Shown: in pieces, positions 8,715 to 17,491 of the stretch | Position numbering within the stretch: the first letter of the stretch is position 1 | Layout of the letters: every line of letters starts with the position of its first letter | Assembly (NCBI GenBank): GCA_001899175.1 | Contig: MKVH01000021.1 | Coordinates: forward strand, 124,001 to 188,000 | Direction: 5' to 3' | Source of the DNA: Candidatus Kapaibacterium thiocyanatum | Lineage (GTDB): Bacteria > Bacteroidota > Ignavibacteria > Kapaibacteriales > Kapaibacteriaceae | Length of the DNA: 64,000 bases | Notes under the pieces: generated by a model | Told to the model about the DNA's origin: nothing | What the model saw: the letters and a program-made list of their open reading frames with translations, nothing else | The model's database searches: none | Made by a program: the position numbers and the translations under genes

Positions 8715-9524
8715 TTACTTCGGACGGCGTTTCTCAATTTTGTCGATTAAGAAAAATGCCGCAAAGGCCGTCAGGATAACGCTTACAACGTGCTGAATCA
8801 TAACGACCTGTCGAACTGTCGTATCCAGCGGGGTGATATCTGACGTCGACATGCCAGACATCGCACCAAGACTGAAGTACAGGAAATCCCAGTAGCCAAG
8901 TCTTTCTGGAATTGCACCAAGGTCTGTACTGCTTGGATGCCGTGCTTCAGACAATTCAGCCTCCCGCTCATGAATCCTTTTGTCAAGTCCTTCCAGCGCG
9001 AACTGACGCAACTCACCTATCGTGCGATACTTCTTGAGACCTGCTTTTGACCAGGTTCTGATGGTCACCTTCGTTGAGTAGGTCTTTCCCTTGTCGTTGA
9101 TGACAGTCACAAGAAGCTCGCCCGCATTAATAGCGCCTCGTATTCGTTGGAACTCACAATCAAGCGTCCCACGGCCAAATGTACGGTTCTCGATTCCCCA
9201 AGCGCATGTGCCACTTTTGTTGCGTAGTAGCCCTCCGATACGTTGACTATCATATTCAGTCGCAATCTTGTATCGTGTAAACTGTAGTAGCTTCAAGTCA
9301 TAGAATGCTTCGAGAGTGTCAGATGCGAAGTCACGTTCGACCTGTTCTTTTGCTGCGATGGACTCGCGCTGCTTTTGAACGATCAGTGTACTGTTAACAA
9401 CATAAAGTGACGGGTCGCCATCGTAGATATGCTGGTACCAGGCAGCGAACAACAGCGACACAACAAGGTAGGTAGTAACAAGCGTAATACCTTGTATCAA
9501 TTTTCGAGGGACCGTATCTTCCAT
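8715..9524 (-). CDS. Membrane protein with C-terminal two-helix ion-channel-like pore domain
   Basis: 269 aa, ATG start. A transmembrane helix near residues 12-30 is followed by about 170 residues of a soluble, partly helical domain. The C-terminus is a pore-like module: WDFLYFSLGAMSGMSTSDITP, then a final hydrophobic helix (VVSVILTAFAAFFLI) and a basic end. The layout matches two-helix potassium-channel-type (Ion_trans_2) domains, but the filter has STSDITP instead of TVGYGD. Only 16 bases separate it from dinD upstream, so the two are probably cotranscribed. Potassium selectivity should not be assumed. A role as a stress or defence effector is possible but speculative. Confidence 0.65.
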   Translation of the reverse strand: MEDTVPRKLIQGITLVTTYLVVSLLFAAWYQHIYDGDPSLYVVNSTLIVQKQRESIAAKEQVERDFASDTLEAFYDLKLLQFTRYKIATEYDSQRIGGLLRNKSGTCAWGIENRTFGRGTLDCEFQRIRGAINAGELLVTVINDKGKTYSTKVTIRTWSKAGLKKYRTIGELRQFALEGLDKRIHEREAELSEARHPSSTDLGAIPERLGYWDFLYFSLGAMSGMSTSDITPLDTTVRQVVMIQHVVSVILTAFAAFFLIDKIEKRRPK

Positions 9525-9540
9525 ATACAGCTATAGCCTT

Positions 9541-10359
9541 CTACTCGTCTCCCTTTGTCCTCTTGCTACTATCCTGTGCCTTCAACGTTTTGTTCGTGGC
9601 CTTCAACGCTTTCTTGACTTTGGGCAGTTCCGTCTGTACAGGCAGGTCTTCGGGGTTGCGGCCCGTTGATCTTTGGATCATTTCTCGGACGTCCCGGCCA
9701 ACTTCTGTGTGCGCCTGTTCCAATCTTATCTGTCCTTCGATCTTCTCATTCCGAATCTTCTCTTCCGTTACTGTAGTACGAAAAAGATTTGCGGCCAACT
9801 CCGTCCGTCCCATGTGGTCAATCAAACGCTTGCTTTCTATCCCACGTTTCTTTGCTAGCTGATGGTTGTACATGTTGTACAATCCTTTGTAACCAGCATT
9901 GACAAACCTCGCGAAGTCGTTGACCCCGGCTTTACGGGCAGTAGGAGCCAGAGACTTATTTGCTTCCCCAAGCTCATATCGAATTAGAATGCGTTCAATC
10001 TCATCAGGAGCTTCCAATGCCAAGAAGCTCTCTGTCATCTTGGCAAAGTATAGTTGGGCCTTTGCAACCTGTTGTAGTGAGGAATCAGCATTCATTACAG
10101 TCATGTAACAGGCTGTACGGCTCAACTTCCAATCCGTAGTGCCATCGCGATCATATGAGCGAAAATCCTCAGTCCACTCCATCCCCGCAGCCATGAATGC
10201 TTTGATTGCTTTGCTAACAACCTTCCTGAATTCAGCGTGATCAACACCAAGCATTACCATCAGGTCGCTACCCCACCAGTACGGCGCACCATTCTCCTGA
10301 CGGAAGTCCTCAAAGTCGATGTGCTGCTGCCCCGAATCGGGAACCTGGTCGGTAGACAT
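9541..10359 (-). CDS. dinD: DNA damage-inducible protein D homologue
   Basis: 272 aa, about the usual DinD length, with ATG start and an AAAGGAA ribosome site. The N-terminal part carries a BRO-like segment (WWGSDLMVMLGV). The C-terminal half has the DinD hallmark DHMGRTELAANLFR and then TEEKI, followed by the DVGRDVR-like segment. E. coli DinD is an SOS gene affecting RecA activity; here no clear LexA box is visible upstream. It precedes the channel-like gene closely. Homologues are common on mobile elements, which suits the location near an attachment site. Confidence 0.85.
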   Translation of the reverse strand: MSTDQVPDSGQQHIDFEDFRQENGAPYWWGSDLMVMLGVDHAEFRKVVSKAIKAFMAAGMEWTEDFRSYDRDGTTDWKLSRTACYMTVMNADSSLQQVAKAQLYFAKMTESFLALEAPDEIERILIRYELGEANKSLAPTARKAGVNDFARFVNAGYKGLYNMYNHQLAKKRGIESKRLIDHMGRTELAANLFRTTVTEEKIRNEKIEGQIRLEQAHTEVGRDVREMIQRSTGRNPEDLPVQTELPKVKKALKATNKTLKAQDSSKRTKGDE

Positions 10360-10558
10360 GATAATATTCCTTTCAATGAGCGGAAACTTACCACATCACT
10401 TTGAATCTACCTTGCTCTGCCTAAGAACATCGCGGTTCCGTCAAGCCTTGGGAAGGTGCGCCCCAATCCTAAGCCCTTATGAATCAGAATGTTAAGATTT
10501 GCGAATGTGTGGCGCCGACAATTGTTCGCCCCCAACAGTGCGGCTACACCTGGCTCTC

Positions 10559-10807
10559 CTATTCTGTCAGGTTCGACCTATCGTCTCGCCTATTCTTACT
10601 CTTTCGATACCAGACTAACAACGTCCAGTAGAACCGCTCAAAATCCGTCAAGGTAAAGCCTGTTTGTTGATGTTTTTGCCGCGCTAGTGACCATATCACC
10701 CGCGCAGCCGCCTTGATGGTCGGAGCCTTTCCTGCGTTGAGCAAGCGGTCTATTGACTCGACGCAGGCGTCTCGCAATCGTTCCGTAACAGGTGAAAGTC
10801 GTGCCAT
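10559..10807 (-). CDS. Small helical hypothetical protein
   Basis: 82 aa from the ATG at 10807 (a TTG at 10831 would add eight residues). It is helical and basic (IKAAARVIWSLARQKHQ), with an aromatic stretch FERFYWTLLVWYRK and a basic tail. It could be a small DNA-binding or regulatory protein, but I recognise no family. It is the last gene before the tRNA-Thr remnant, so it lies at the right edge of the inferred element. Confidence 0.5.
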   Translation of the reverse strand: MARLSPVTERLRDACVESIDRLLNAGKAPTIKAAARVIWSLARQKHQQTGFTLTDFERFYWTLLVWYRKSKNRRDDRSNLTE

Positions 10808-10948
10808 GATAGTCGTGTTAGTATTGGTCAAATTGGGGTCAAATACGGATCAAACGTCAGATCGAGGGGTCCACAGAATCGCGCCCTGATGCCCATCCAT
10901 TGGCTCTGTGGCTTGGTTTCAAGGATTCTTGCCCAGCCCGAAGCATCA

Positions 10949-10994
10949 TGATTTGTAATCAGCAGGCCGCCAGTTCAAGTCTGGCAATCGGCTC
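10949..10994 (+). pseudogene. 3' half of a tRNA-Thr(TGT) gene, likely attachment site
   Basis: The sequence reads as the 3' part of a tRNA: the end of the anticodon arm with the TTTGTAA loop (anticodon TGT), variable loop, T-arm GCCAG-TTCAAGT-CTGGC and a 3' acceptor half AATCGGC. No D-arm or 5' acceptor half precedes it. It is followed after a few bases by a strong terminator, as expected for the native tRNA 3' flank. Tyrosine integrases often use tRNA 3' ends, so I read this as the right junction (attR) of an element lying to the left. Confidence 0.75.
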
Positions 10995-11002
10995 AAAGCT
11001 AC

Positions 11003-11035
11003 AAGCCGTATCCCTGATGGGATACGGCTTTTTGC
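11003..11035 (+). terminator. Intrinsic terminator after tRNA-Thr remnant
   Basis: The perfect stem AAGCCGTATCCC / GGGATACGGCTT with loop TGAT is followed by a short T-run. It probably served the intact tRNA-Thr gene before integration. Confidence 0.85.
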
Positions 11036-11255
11036 GTATCGGGGAGCATCCAGAGTCAGCAGATAGAATGGCTTAGATTGACATAAACCATACATAGAAT
11101 AGCATAGACTTTCGTGCAGTTTCCGTGCAGAAATCAGCTAGCCATCTTTCCTTCCGCCCATACATTCTGTTGCTATCAACGCCTTTCCTGATACAAAAAA
11201 CACCCAACAGATACGATCCGGTAGGTGCATGAATCTGACTACTACGTGCAACCAG

Positions 11256-11669
11256 CTATCCAGCTTTGTGAACCTTATCCTTGACCTCCTGTCCTTTTCT
11301 CTTTTCGACGTTGTCCAATGCTTTGGCCAGACGCTCGGCATTCGTATAGCTGTAACAATTGATTGTCGTCGTAGTATTCCTATGGCGTAGGAGTTGCTGC
11401 CGGGTATACATTTCGACGTCGGCTTGATGCAATCGATCACAGAAAGTCCGTCTGAAGGTGTGGAAACCCCTTTTGACGTCCAAGCCTAAGAACTGCATTG
11501 CACGTTTCACAGTATTCAGCAAGCGCGACTGTGAGCTATAAGACCAACGAAACACATAGTCATTCCGATTCGCCTTGAGTGTTTTCCTTGCCCGCTTGTT
11601 CTTCATCAAGTATGCTTCTTGCTGGCACGGTAACAAGTCCTTCACTCCTGTCATCATCCCTTTATTCAC
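11256..11669 (-). pseudogene. Truncated tyrosine recombinase (integrase), C-terminal part only
   Basis: 137 codons are open but only the part from 11256 to about 11619 is integrase. It carries the catalytic-domain motifs HTFRRTFCDRL (HxxR) and LLRHRNTTTTINCYSY, with the Tyr nucleophile in the final motif. The N-terminal SAM-like domain and first catalytic Arg are missing. The first 17 codons derive from a 376-bp repeat whose edge at 11620 cuts the gene, so a recombination event truncated it. The gene points toward the tRNA-Thr remnant about 260 bp away, the usual int-att arrangement. It is probably inactive and may be left from an earlier or tandem integration. Confidence 0.8.
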
Positions 11670-11995
11670 TGCGCATACACAAATAACGAGGGCGTTAAAA
11701 CAGTAAAGGTTTTGCTAAGGTGAGCCACGGATCATCTTCTCCTAGGTTTCCACTCGTGAAAACGAATCAACACCAGTCCGTAACGGACGAGCAGACGGGT
11801 TGCCACTTCATAAATTTGTTATCTGCAAGGGTGTCAGTATCCCTTACTCGTTCATTGAGTATAGGAGCGAATCGTGTATAGGTCAAAATTACTCGGGTTC
11901 CTAGGTGCTATCGTACTGCTGACGGCATCTTCAGGGGCTACGCCACAGGACGGCGACGCGGCCGTCCATATCGGGCCAATCCGGTGGACGAAGGA
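11620..11995. repeat. 376-bp perfect direct repeat, copy 1
   Basis: This segment is identical, base for base, to 13620-13995, an exact 2,000-bp offset. It covers the upstream region and the first 122 bases of a secreted-protein gene. Its left edge cuts the integrase; its right edge is where the two paralogous genes begin to differ (first mismatch at 11996/13996). Confidence 0.95.
11811..11818 (+). promoter_or_regulatory. Candidate Bacteroidota-type -7 element
   Basis: TAAATTTG fits the Bacteroidota -7 consensus TAnnTTTG and lies 56 bases before the GTG start of the following gene. No convincing -33 TTG is seen at the normal spacing. The same element occurs at 13811 in the second repeat copy. 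Confidence 0.4.
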
Positions 11996-13196
11996 CAGTA
12001 TCGGTGCCTTCGCCGCACCTGATGCTGCAAATGTCCTATTCCTGGCTAACAAGCCAGATTCGGCCATCCTTGTCGTCGATCCAAACACGGGTGTTGAGCG
12101 GCAACGGCTTCGCGGATATGTCCAGGATCAATCATCCTTCATGTGTAGCCCCGATGGTATGCTGTGTCTCATGGGAGGGGGAAGCATCGACGGACGCACG
12201 TTAACCTTGCTCTATAGCAGTGAAGGCCAGCTTCTGAGAGAATGGAATGAAAGCTCGGAAGCGTGGGCCATTTCTGCGAAGCTGCAACGTGCCTGCGTCC
12301 TGATGAAGGACGGAGATGTTGCCGGTTGCGCATTGCGCGATCTGACAACAGGAGAAACGATCAAGTGGCTCGATGGGTGGGAATATGTATGGTTCGACGA
12401 GTGGCACAACAGGCTGTACGTCGGTACTGGAAAGTGGGGCGGTGAGTTCGGCAACTGGACCGTCGAACTTGATGCTACGACTGGTCAGGAACTGAACACG
12501 TACGGGCCAATGTGTCGCCTGAAAGATTCCGATACTCTCCTTGTTGTTGGGGAGGATATGCAGAAACCGGGCCTTAGGCTAGCAAAAGTAGTGGCTCTAA
12601 ATATTGCAACAGGAGGACGGGGCCCCATTATTCAATGTCCTGCGGATGTCTCAGACAAGTGCAGTTGCTTTAAGATCAATATTTACCATTGGTCTCTGAA
12701 TAGAGACGGTGGGAATGCGATTCTACAACGTATTCGTGGACTCAATGATCGATCAGTCATTGCTCGACGATTCCATCATGGACAACTCGACAATGCCGAA
12801 TGTTATCTTAATGATCAGCTAGCCTTGACGACGGGTGCTCCCTATGTTGCCGATGATGTTAATCAGAATCTATACTACCTACCTAATAGTTACTGGGGCA
12901 GCTTCATTTGCCGTGCGATTGGGCCTACGCTCCCGGTACCCGAGCCCGGTGCGCCGACATCTCTCATGATGGTTGTCGATGGCAGCACTCTCCGCATCAC
13001 AACGCCTTCCGATGCCACGGGTGATGGTATTCTCTCCATCACCGATATCAGCGGAAGACTGATGCAGAGGTCCACCGTGGTATTGGGTGGCCGTCCGGTC
13101 TCCGTTTCGATTGCTGGCCTACCGACCGGGAGCTATCTCTGTAGTCTGCAAGCAGGCTCCATATCAGCGACTGGTAAGTTCTCCGTCATCCAGTAG
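11874..13196 (+). CDS. Secreted protein with T9SS type A-like sorting domain, paralogue 1
   Basis: 440 aa from a GTG start, chosen for the AGGAG six bases upstream. The N-terminus is a signal peptide (LLGFLGAIVLLTASSGA). The body is beta-strand-rich, with repeated phrases such as VVDPNTGVERQRL and LDATTGQELN that resemble blades of a WD40/PQQ-like propeller. The last 75 residues match a T9SS C-terminal sorting domain (ILSITDISGRLMQRS, then LPTGSYLCSLQAG). It should cross the inner membrane by Sec and the outer membrane by T9SS. It is paralogous to the gene at 13874 and shares blocks of perfect DNA identity with it, which indicates recent duplication or gene conversion. The ligand or role is unknown. 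Confidence 0.8.
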   Translation: MYRSKLLGFLGAIVLLTASSGATPQDGDAAVHIGPIRWTKDSIGAFAAPDAANVLFLANKPDSAILVVDPNTGVERQRLRGYVQDQSSFMCSPDGMLCLMGGGSIDGRTLTLLYSSEGQLLREWNESSEAWAISAKLQRACVLMKDGDVAGCALRDLTTGETIKWLDGWEYVWFDEWHNRLYVGTGKWGGEFGNWTVELDATTGQELNTYGPMCRLKDSDTLLVVGEDMQKPGLRLAKVVALNIATGGRGPIIQCPADVSDKCSCFKINIYHWSLNRDGGNAILQRIRGLNDRSVIARRFHHGQLDNAECYLNDQLALTTGAPYVADDVNQNLYYLPNSYWGSFICRAIGPTLPVPEPGAPTSLMMVVDGSTLRITTPSDATGDGILSITDISGRLMQRSTVVLGGRPVSVSIAGLPTGSYLCSLQAGSISATGKFSVIQ

Positions 13197-13619
13197 TAGC
13201 CCCTCACGTGCGCCACGCGTTCTCCCGATGGAAGAGCACTGAACTACAATCCGATCTGCCACAATCCACACAACTGAACTTATGAGAAGCTACAAATGAA
13301 GAGAAAGGGCACGAATAGGCATTTTCTCTTCACTTTGGTGCGTTTCTTGTAAGACCTAGCTGCAGTATATACTCAAACGAGCCTATACGGGCATCGCCGG
13401 AATACGCATGGACATGAGTCAGCGCCATGAACATTTCGACGACGAGCTGTTCGCCTACGAATGGCTCGACGCCTCCAAGACACTACCCCTACCCCGCTAT
13501 CTCCTTTCACCCCGTGCGGACCAACAACACGACATCGGAACCTCACCCGCACGGGGCGGAAAAGGGACGTGTCCGTGCGATCGGCAAACTCCTGCTCCCG
13601 TCGTCCTCGCGTGCGCATC
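13197..13619. other. Intergenic region with gene-start remnant and hairpin
   Basis: At 13282 the sequence ATGAGAAGCTACAAATGA copies the start of the gene at 15308 and then stops, so it is a leftover of a tandem duplication. An AT-rich inverted repeat (TGAAGAGAAA / TTTCTCTTCA, 13297-13332) could act as a weak terminator. From about 13385 the DNA becomes GC-rich and carries no recognisable gene. Confidence 0.6.
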
Positions 13620-13995
13620 TGCTGGCACGGTAACAAGTCCTTCACTCCTGTCATCATCCCTTTATTCACTGCGCATACACAAATAACGAGGGCGTTAAAA
13701 CAGTAAAGGTTTTGCTAAGGTGAGCCACGGATCATCTTCTCCTAGGTTTCCACTCGTGAAAACGAATCAACACCAGTCCGTAACGGACGAGCAGACGGGT
13801 TGCCACTTCATAAATTTGTTATCTGCAAGGGTGTCAGTATCCCTTACTCGTTCATTGAGTATAGGAGCGAATCGTGTATAGGTCAAAATTACTCGGGTTC
13901 CTAGGTGCTATCGTACTGCTGACGGCATCTTCAGGGGCTACGCCACAGGACGGCGACGCGGCCGTCCATATCGGGCCAATCCGGTGGACGAAGGA
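13620..13995. repeat. 376-bp perfect direct repeat, copy 2
   Basis: Identical to 11620-11995. Here the left edge abuts unrelated GC-rich sequence rather than integrase. The right edge lies inside the second paralogous gene. Confidence 0.95.
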
Positions 13996-15217
13996 TAGTA
14001 TCGCCAACTTCGCTGTACCTGATGGGGCAAATGTTGTATTCCTCGGAAGACGGCCCGATACTGCCGTTCTCGTCGTCGATCCTATGACAGGAATCGAACG
14101 GCGACGCCTGCCGGGATTCATCGGCTCCACGTCGCTAGGATGTAGCCCGGATGGTACACTCTGTTTGATGGCAGGTGCGATCACGCCGGAAAGCACGGCA
14201 TCGACCACGCTGCTCTACAACGTTGCCGATGGCCGCCTTCTGTGGCAGAAGACCGAACAGGCTCGCTTCATGGCGATGTCGACGAAACTTGATCGTCTGC
14301 TACTTCGATTTAGTGATACTCAGGATTATGAACTTCGTAGTCTGACGACAGGCGAAACCATCAAACGATTCAATAGCCTGATCGAGTATGTATTCATGGA
14401 CGAATGGCACCAGCGCATCTATGTCGGTACTGGAAAGTGGGGCGGTGAGTTCGGCAACTGGACCGTCGAACTTGATGCTACGACTGGTCAGGAACTGAAC
14501 AAGTGGGGCTTGGCGACGTACGGGCCGATGTGCCGCCTAAAGGATTCCGATACGCTCCTCGTATTTGGTGAGGATCTTCAGAAGCCGGGACTACGGCTAG
14601 CAAAAGTCCTGGGATTGAATGTGAAGACGGGCGGACGTAGTGTGGTGCTTGAGTGTCCGGAGAATACCTCTGATGTGTGTGGGTGTATTGGCTGGAACAT
14701 TCTTGCACGCTGGACTATCTCCCCTGACCAGCAAAGCGCTCTTCTGCATCAGGTTCGTAATCAGCGTACCATTGCTGTCCTTGCTCGGCGATTCCAAATA
14801 GAAAGAATGATTGGATCGGAGTGCTTTATCAATGAACCAATCATGCTATTTGGCGAACCAATGGGGATAAACCGTGAATTCGTTGATGTCGTCAATAACA
14901 ACTTTTACTATATACCCAAACAGTTTATTTGCCGCGCCATCGGTCCGACCCTACCCGTACCCGAGCCCGGTGCGCCGACACCTCTCATGATGGTTGTCGA
15001 TGGCAGCACCCTCCGCATCACACCACCATCCGATGCCGCTGGCGAAGGCTTTCTCTCCATCACGGATATGAGCGGACGACTCGTGCAGCGATCCACGGTG
15101 GTATTGGGTGGCCGTCCGGTCTCCGTTTCAGTGGGTGGCCTACCGACCGGAAGCTATCTCTGTAGTCTGCAAGCAGGCTCCATAGCGGCCACTGGTAAGT
15201 TCTCCGTCGTCCAGTAA
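13874..15217 (+). CDS. Secreted protein with T9SS type A-like sorting domain, paralogue 2
   Basis: 447 aa, GTG start with the same AGGAG site as paralogue 1. The signal peptide and first 41 residues are encoded by DNA identical to paralogue 1. The middle is diverged apart from a 79-bp identical block (14423-14501 versus 12420-12498) encoding GKWGGEFGNWTVELDATTGQ. The C-terminal sorting domain (FLSITDMSGRLVQRS, LPTGSYLCSLQAG) is again nearly identical. The protein is a predicted beta-propeller-like surface or secreted protein exported by T9SS. The patchy identity suggests gene conversion between the two copies. Specific function unknown. Confidence 0.8.
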   Translation: MYRSKLLGFLGAIVLLTASSGATPQDGDAAVHIGPIRWTKDSIANFAVPDGANVVFLGRRPDTAVLVVDPMTGIERRRLPGFIGSTSLGCSPDGTLCLMAGAITPESTASTTLLYNVADGRLLWQKTEQARFMAMSTKLDRLLLRFSDTQDYELRSLTTGETIKRFNSLIEYVFMDEWHQRIYVGTGKWGGEFGNWTVELDATTGQELNKWGLATYGPMCRLKDSDTLLVFGEDLQKPGLRLAKVLGLNVKTGGRSVVLECPENTSDVCGCIGWNILARWTISPDQQSALLHQVRNQRTIAVLARRFQIERMIGSECFINEPIMLFGEPMGINREFVDVVNNNFYYIPKQFICRAIGPTLPVPEPGAPTPLMMVVDGSTLRITPPSDAAGEGFLSITDMSGRLVQRSTVVLGGRPVSVSVGGLPTGSYLCSLQAGSIAATGKFSVVQ

Positions 15218-15307
15218 GCAAGCCCACCTCCAGGTGCGCCGTGTTCTCTCCTGCTGAGAGGACGCTGAACTACAATCCGATTTGCCACACACCAAACAAC
15301 TGAACCT

Positions 15308-16244
15308 ATGAGAAGCTACATAGCTATCGTGCTCATGATCGTGGGCATGGGTAGGGGGCTTTATGCCCAGGACTGCGCGCCGACACCCATTGTCGTCGGT
15401 CCGGGATCACCCGTAACGCAGCAAATGATCGACATGGTCATGGACACCGTCCGACCGAAGGTGTTCATCGGCTGGAACTGGGGCGCGTCGCTCCATCAGG
15501 TGAACGCCGATCTCCATTCGAACGTCTGGCATTTACGAAGCCCGTTCTCGGCAACTACAAGAGGGACGGACCCGTTCGTCCGTGAGCCCTATCATGAAAT
15601 GTCCAAGACGACGGATGGTATGAAGCTCATCCTCGCCCCTGCACGGCCGTATGACCGTACGGCTATGCTAACGGTCTGCCCCTGGTATGTTCCGCTCTGG
15701 GATAGCGGATACAAGGAACCCAAAGGCCGTATCGACATGACCTTCAGCGGCGACGATCCCATCGCACTCACAGAGGTCCTCGGCATCCGTTATCAGCCAG
15801 AGTATACAGTCAACACGACGAACTTCACGCCGATGGTCGGCGACACACAGGGCGCAGGCTTCGGCTTCCAGAACAAGGTCCACGGTACCGTCAGCGGGCA
15901 GCGGTTCGTCCTGCAACAAGCCGGCCTTGTCGGAACACCGACCGTCCTGAGTGGTTGCTGGCCGAATACCCATCTCGTGGAATGGAGTGAGCTAGCCAAC
16001 ACACGACAATCGGCTCCCTTCAATGGACGGCGAATGTATGCCGCGATCAACAACCGGACATGTTCGCATTACCATACCGGCTGGCACGCTATCATGTGTG
16101 ATATACGATGCGATAGGGAGGGTGAGTGCGACACTCCCAACCGACATGGAGCATGTAATGCTCGAGAATCTTGCCACCGGTACCTACTTCGTTGTTGCAA
16201 CGGGCAAACGCGTCGTCACAACATCGTTTGTGGTCACCAGATAG
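15308..16244 (+). pseudogene. Secreted T9SS-type protein broken by a frameshift
   Basis: The ATG at 15308 opens a frame with a signal peptide (YIAIVLMIVGMGRGLYAQ) and about 235 residues of a secreted domain of unknown family. The matching T9SS tail (HVRITIPAGTLSCVIYDAIGRV ending in GTYFVVATGKRVVTTSFVVTR, shown here only by its ends) lies in the next frame, which is open only from 15996 and ends at 16244. The switch must fall between about 15996 and 16060. The original frame would otherwise run on to 16378 with no sorting signal. Either the gene is truly disrupted or there is a sequencing indel. It follows paralogue 2 by 90 bases and probably shares its transcript. Confidence 0.7.
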
Positions 16245-16621
16245 CCCCGCATACCAGCCCCTGGACCAGGACCCGGCCGAGGCCATCGGGCATCGGAAGC
16301 CACGGAATATCAATCGTAAGCTCCAATGGATCGGAATGTCACGTACCAGCCAAAGAGATTCGCGGCAGTGCAACGTGAAATCTCTCCTGCTGCTCTGTAA
16401 CTCGGTCCTGGAGCATCGCCACGGATGTGAAGTCCAACGACTCCTAATCGGCAGTCTACCGGTTCAAGTGCTGCGGTCCGTCCCGTACGCAGGCCATGTC
16501 CCCGGCCGGATACGGCCGCGCTGTCATTGGTTTCTCACTCCCAGGACGACACAGCAATAATCGGGTTACAGGAACGCTGTCGGGACGCTAAGTTGCCACG
16601 GTACAACAGGGAATCCTGACC
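16245..16621. other. Intergenic region without recognised gene
   Basis: No coding frame with credible composition is seen in these 377 bases. It should contain the promoter of the alkylation-repair operon, but I cannot assign Ada-box or -7/-33 elements with confidence. Confidence 0.4.
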
Positions 16622-17491
16622 ATGTCGAACGACTATGACTACATGAGGATCGCCGAAGCGATCGACTTCCTGAAACGGAATTTCAAGGACCAGCCGTCAC
16701 TGCAGGACGTGGCGGAACATATCCACCTCAGCCCATACCACTTCCAGCGCCTGTTCAAGAACTGGGCCGGCGTAACGCCCAAGCAATTCCTGCAGTACAT
16801 CAGCATCGAACACGCGAAGACCATGCTCGAAGACAGACAGGCGTCGCTGTTCGACGCTGCACTGGAAACGGGACTTTCAGGTACCAGCAGGCTTCACGAC
16901 CTCTTCGTGAAGATCGAAGGTATGACACCGGGCGAGTACAGGAACGGTGGTGAGCACATCGACATCAACTACAGCTTCGCGGAGAGTCCGTTCGGCATGG
17001 TGATCATCGCATCGACGCCGAAAGGTATCTGCTACATGGCCTTCTTCGATACGGACAGGGATCGGGCCTTCGAGGAGTTGAAGCAACGCTTCCCGAACGC
17101 CAGGTACAGGATGACGGTCGATCTGGTACAGCAGCAGGCGCTCTTCATCTTCACGCAGGACTGGAGCAGGATCGGCGAGATCAAACTGCACCTGAAAGGA
17201 ACGGAGTTCCAGATCAAGGTCTGGGAGGCCCTGCTGAAGGTTCCCATGGGCGAACTGTCGACGTACTCGGCCGTCGCACGGCAGATCGGTAATGCCGGTG
17301 CTTCGCGTGCAGTGGGATCGGCGATCGGCGACAATCCCGTCGCCTTCCTCATTCCCTGCCATCGTGCGATCAAGGCCACGGGTGAGATCGGAGAATACCA
17401 TTGGGGCAGTACACGGAAGAATGCCATGATCGGCTGGGAGGCCTCCAGGGTGTTCGGCGATACGACCGGCGATACGGGCCATCGATCATGA
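16622..17491 (+). CDS. AraC-type regulator fused to O6-methylguanine-DNA methyltransferase (Ada-like)
   Basis: 289 aa, ATG start with a GGGA site upstream. Residues 5-100 form an AraC/XylS helix-turn-helix pair (LQDVAEHIHLSPYHFQRLF). Residues 115-280 are an MGMT/Ogt domain: FQIKVWEALLKVPMGELSTY, SRAVGSA, and the active-site PCHR with the acceptor Cys246. It lacks the N-terminal zinc phosphotriester domain of E. coli Ada, but a separate zinc-domain protein is encoded immediately downstream with ATGA overlap. It should remove O6-alkyl groups from guanine by self-methylation and probably regulates the repair operon. How it senses damage without the fused zinc domain is not known. Confidence 0.92.
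   Translation: MSNDYDYMRIAEAIDFLKRNFKDQPSLQDVAEHIHLSPYHFQRLFKNWAGVTPKQFLQYISIEHAKTMLEDRQASLFDAALETGLSGTSRLHDLFVKIEGMTPGEYRNGGEHIDINYSFAESPFGMVIIASTPKGICYMAFFDTDRDRAFEELKQRFPNARYRMTVDLVQQQALFIFTQDWSRIGEIKLHLKGTEFQIKVWEALLKVPMGELSTYSAVARQIGNAGASRAVGSAIGDNPVAFLIPCHRAIKATGEIGEYHWGSTRKNAMIGWEASRVFGDTTGDTGHRS

Noticed and set aside
16171-16560. 129-codon open frame between the broken secreted gene and the Ada-like gene
   Set aside because: No ribosome site, no homologous motif and composition unlike coding neighbours; it begins inside the T9SS tail of another frame.
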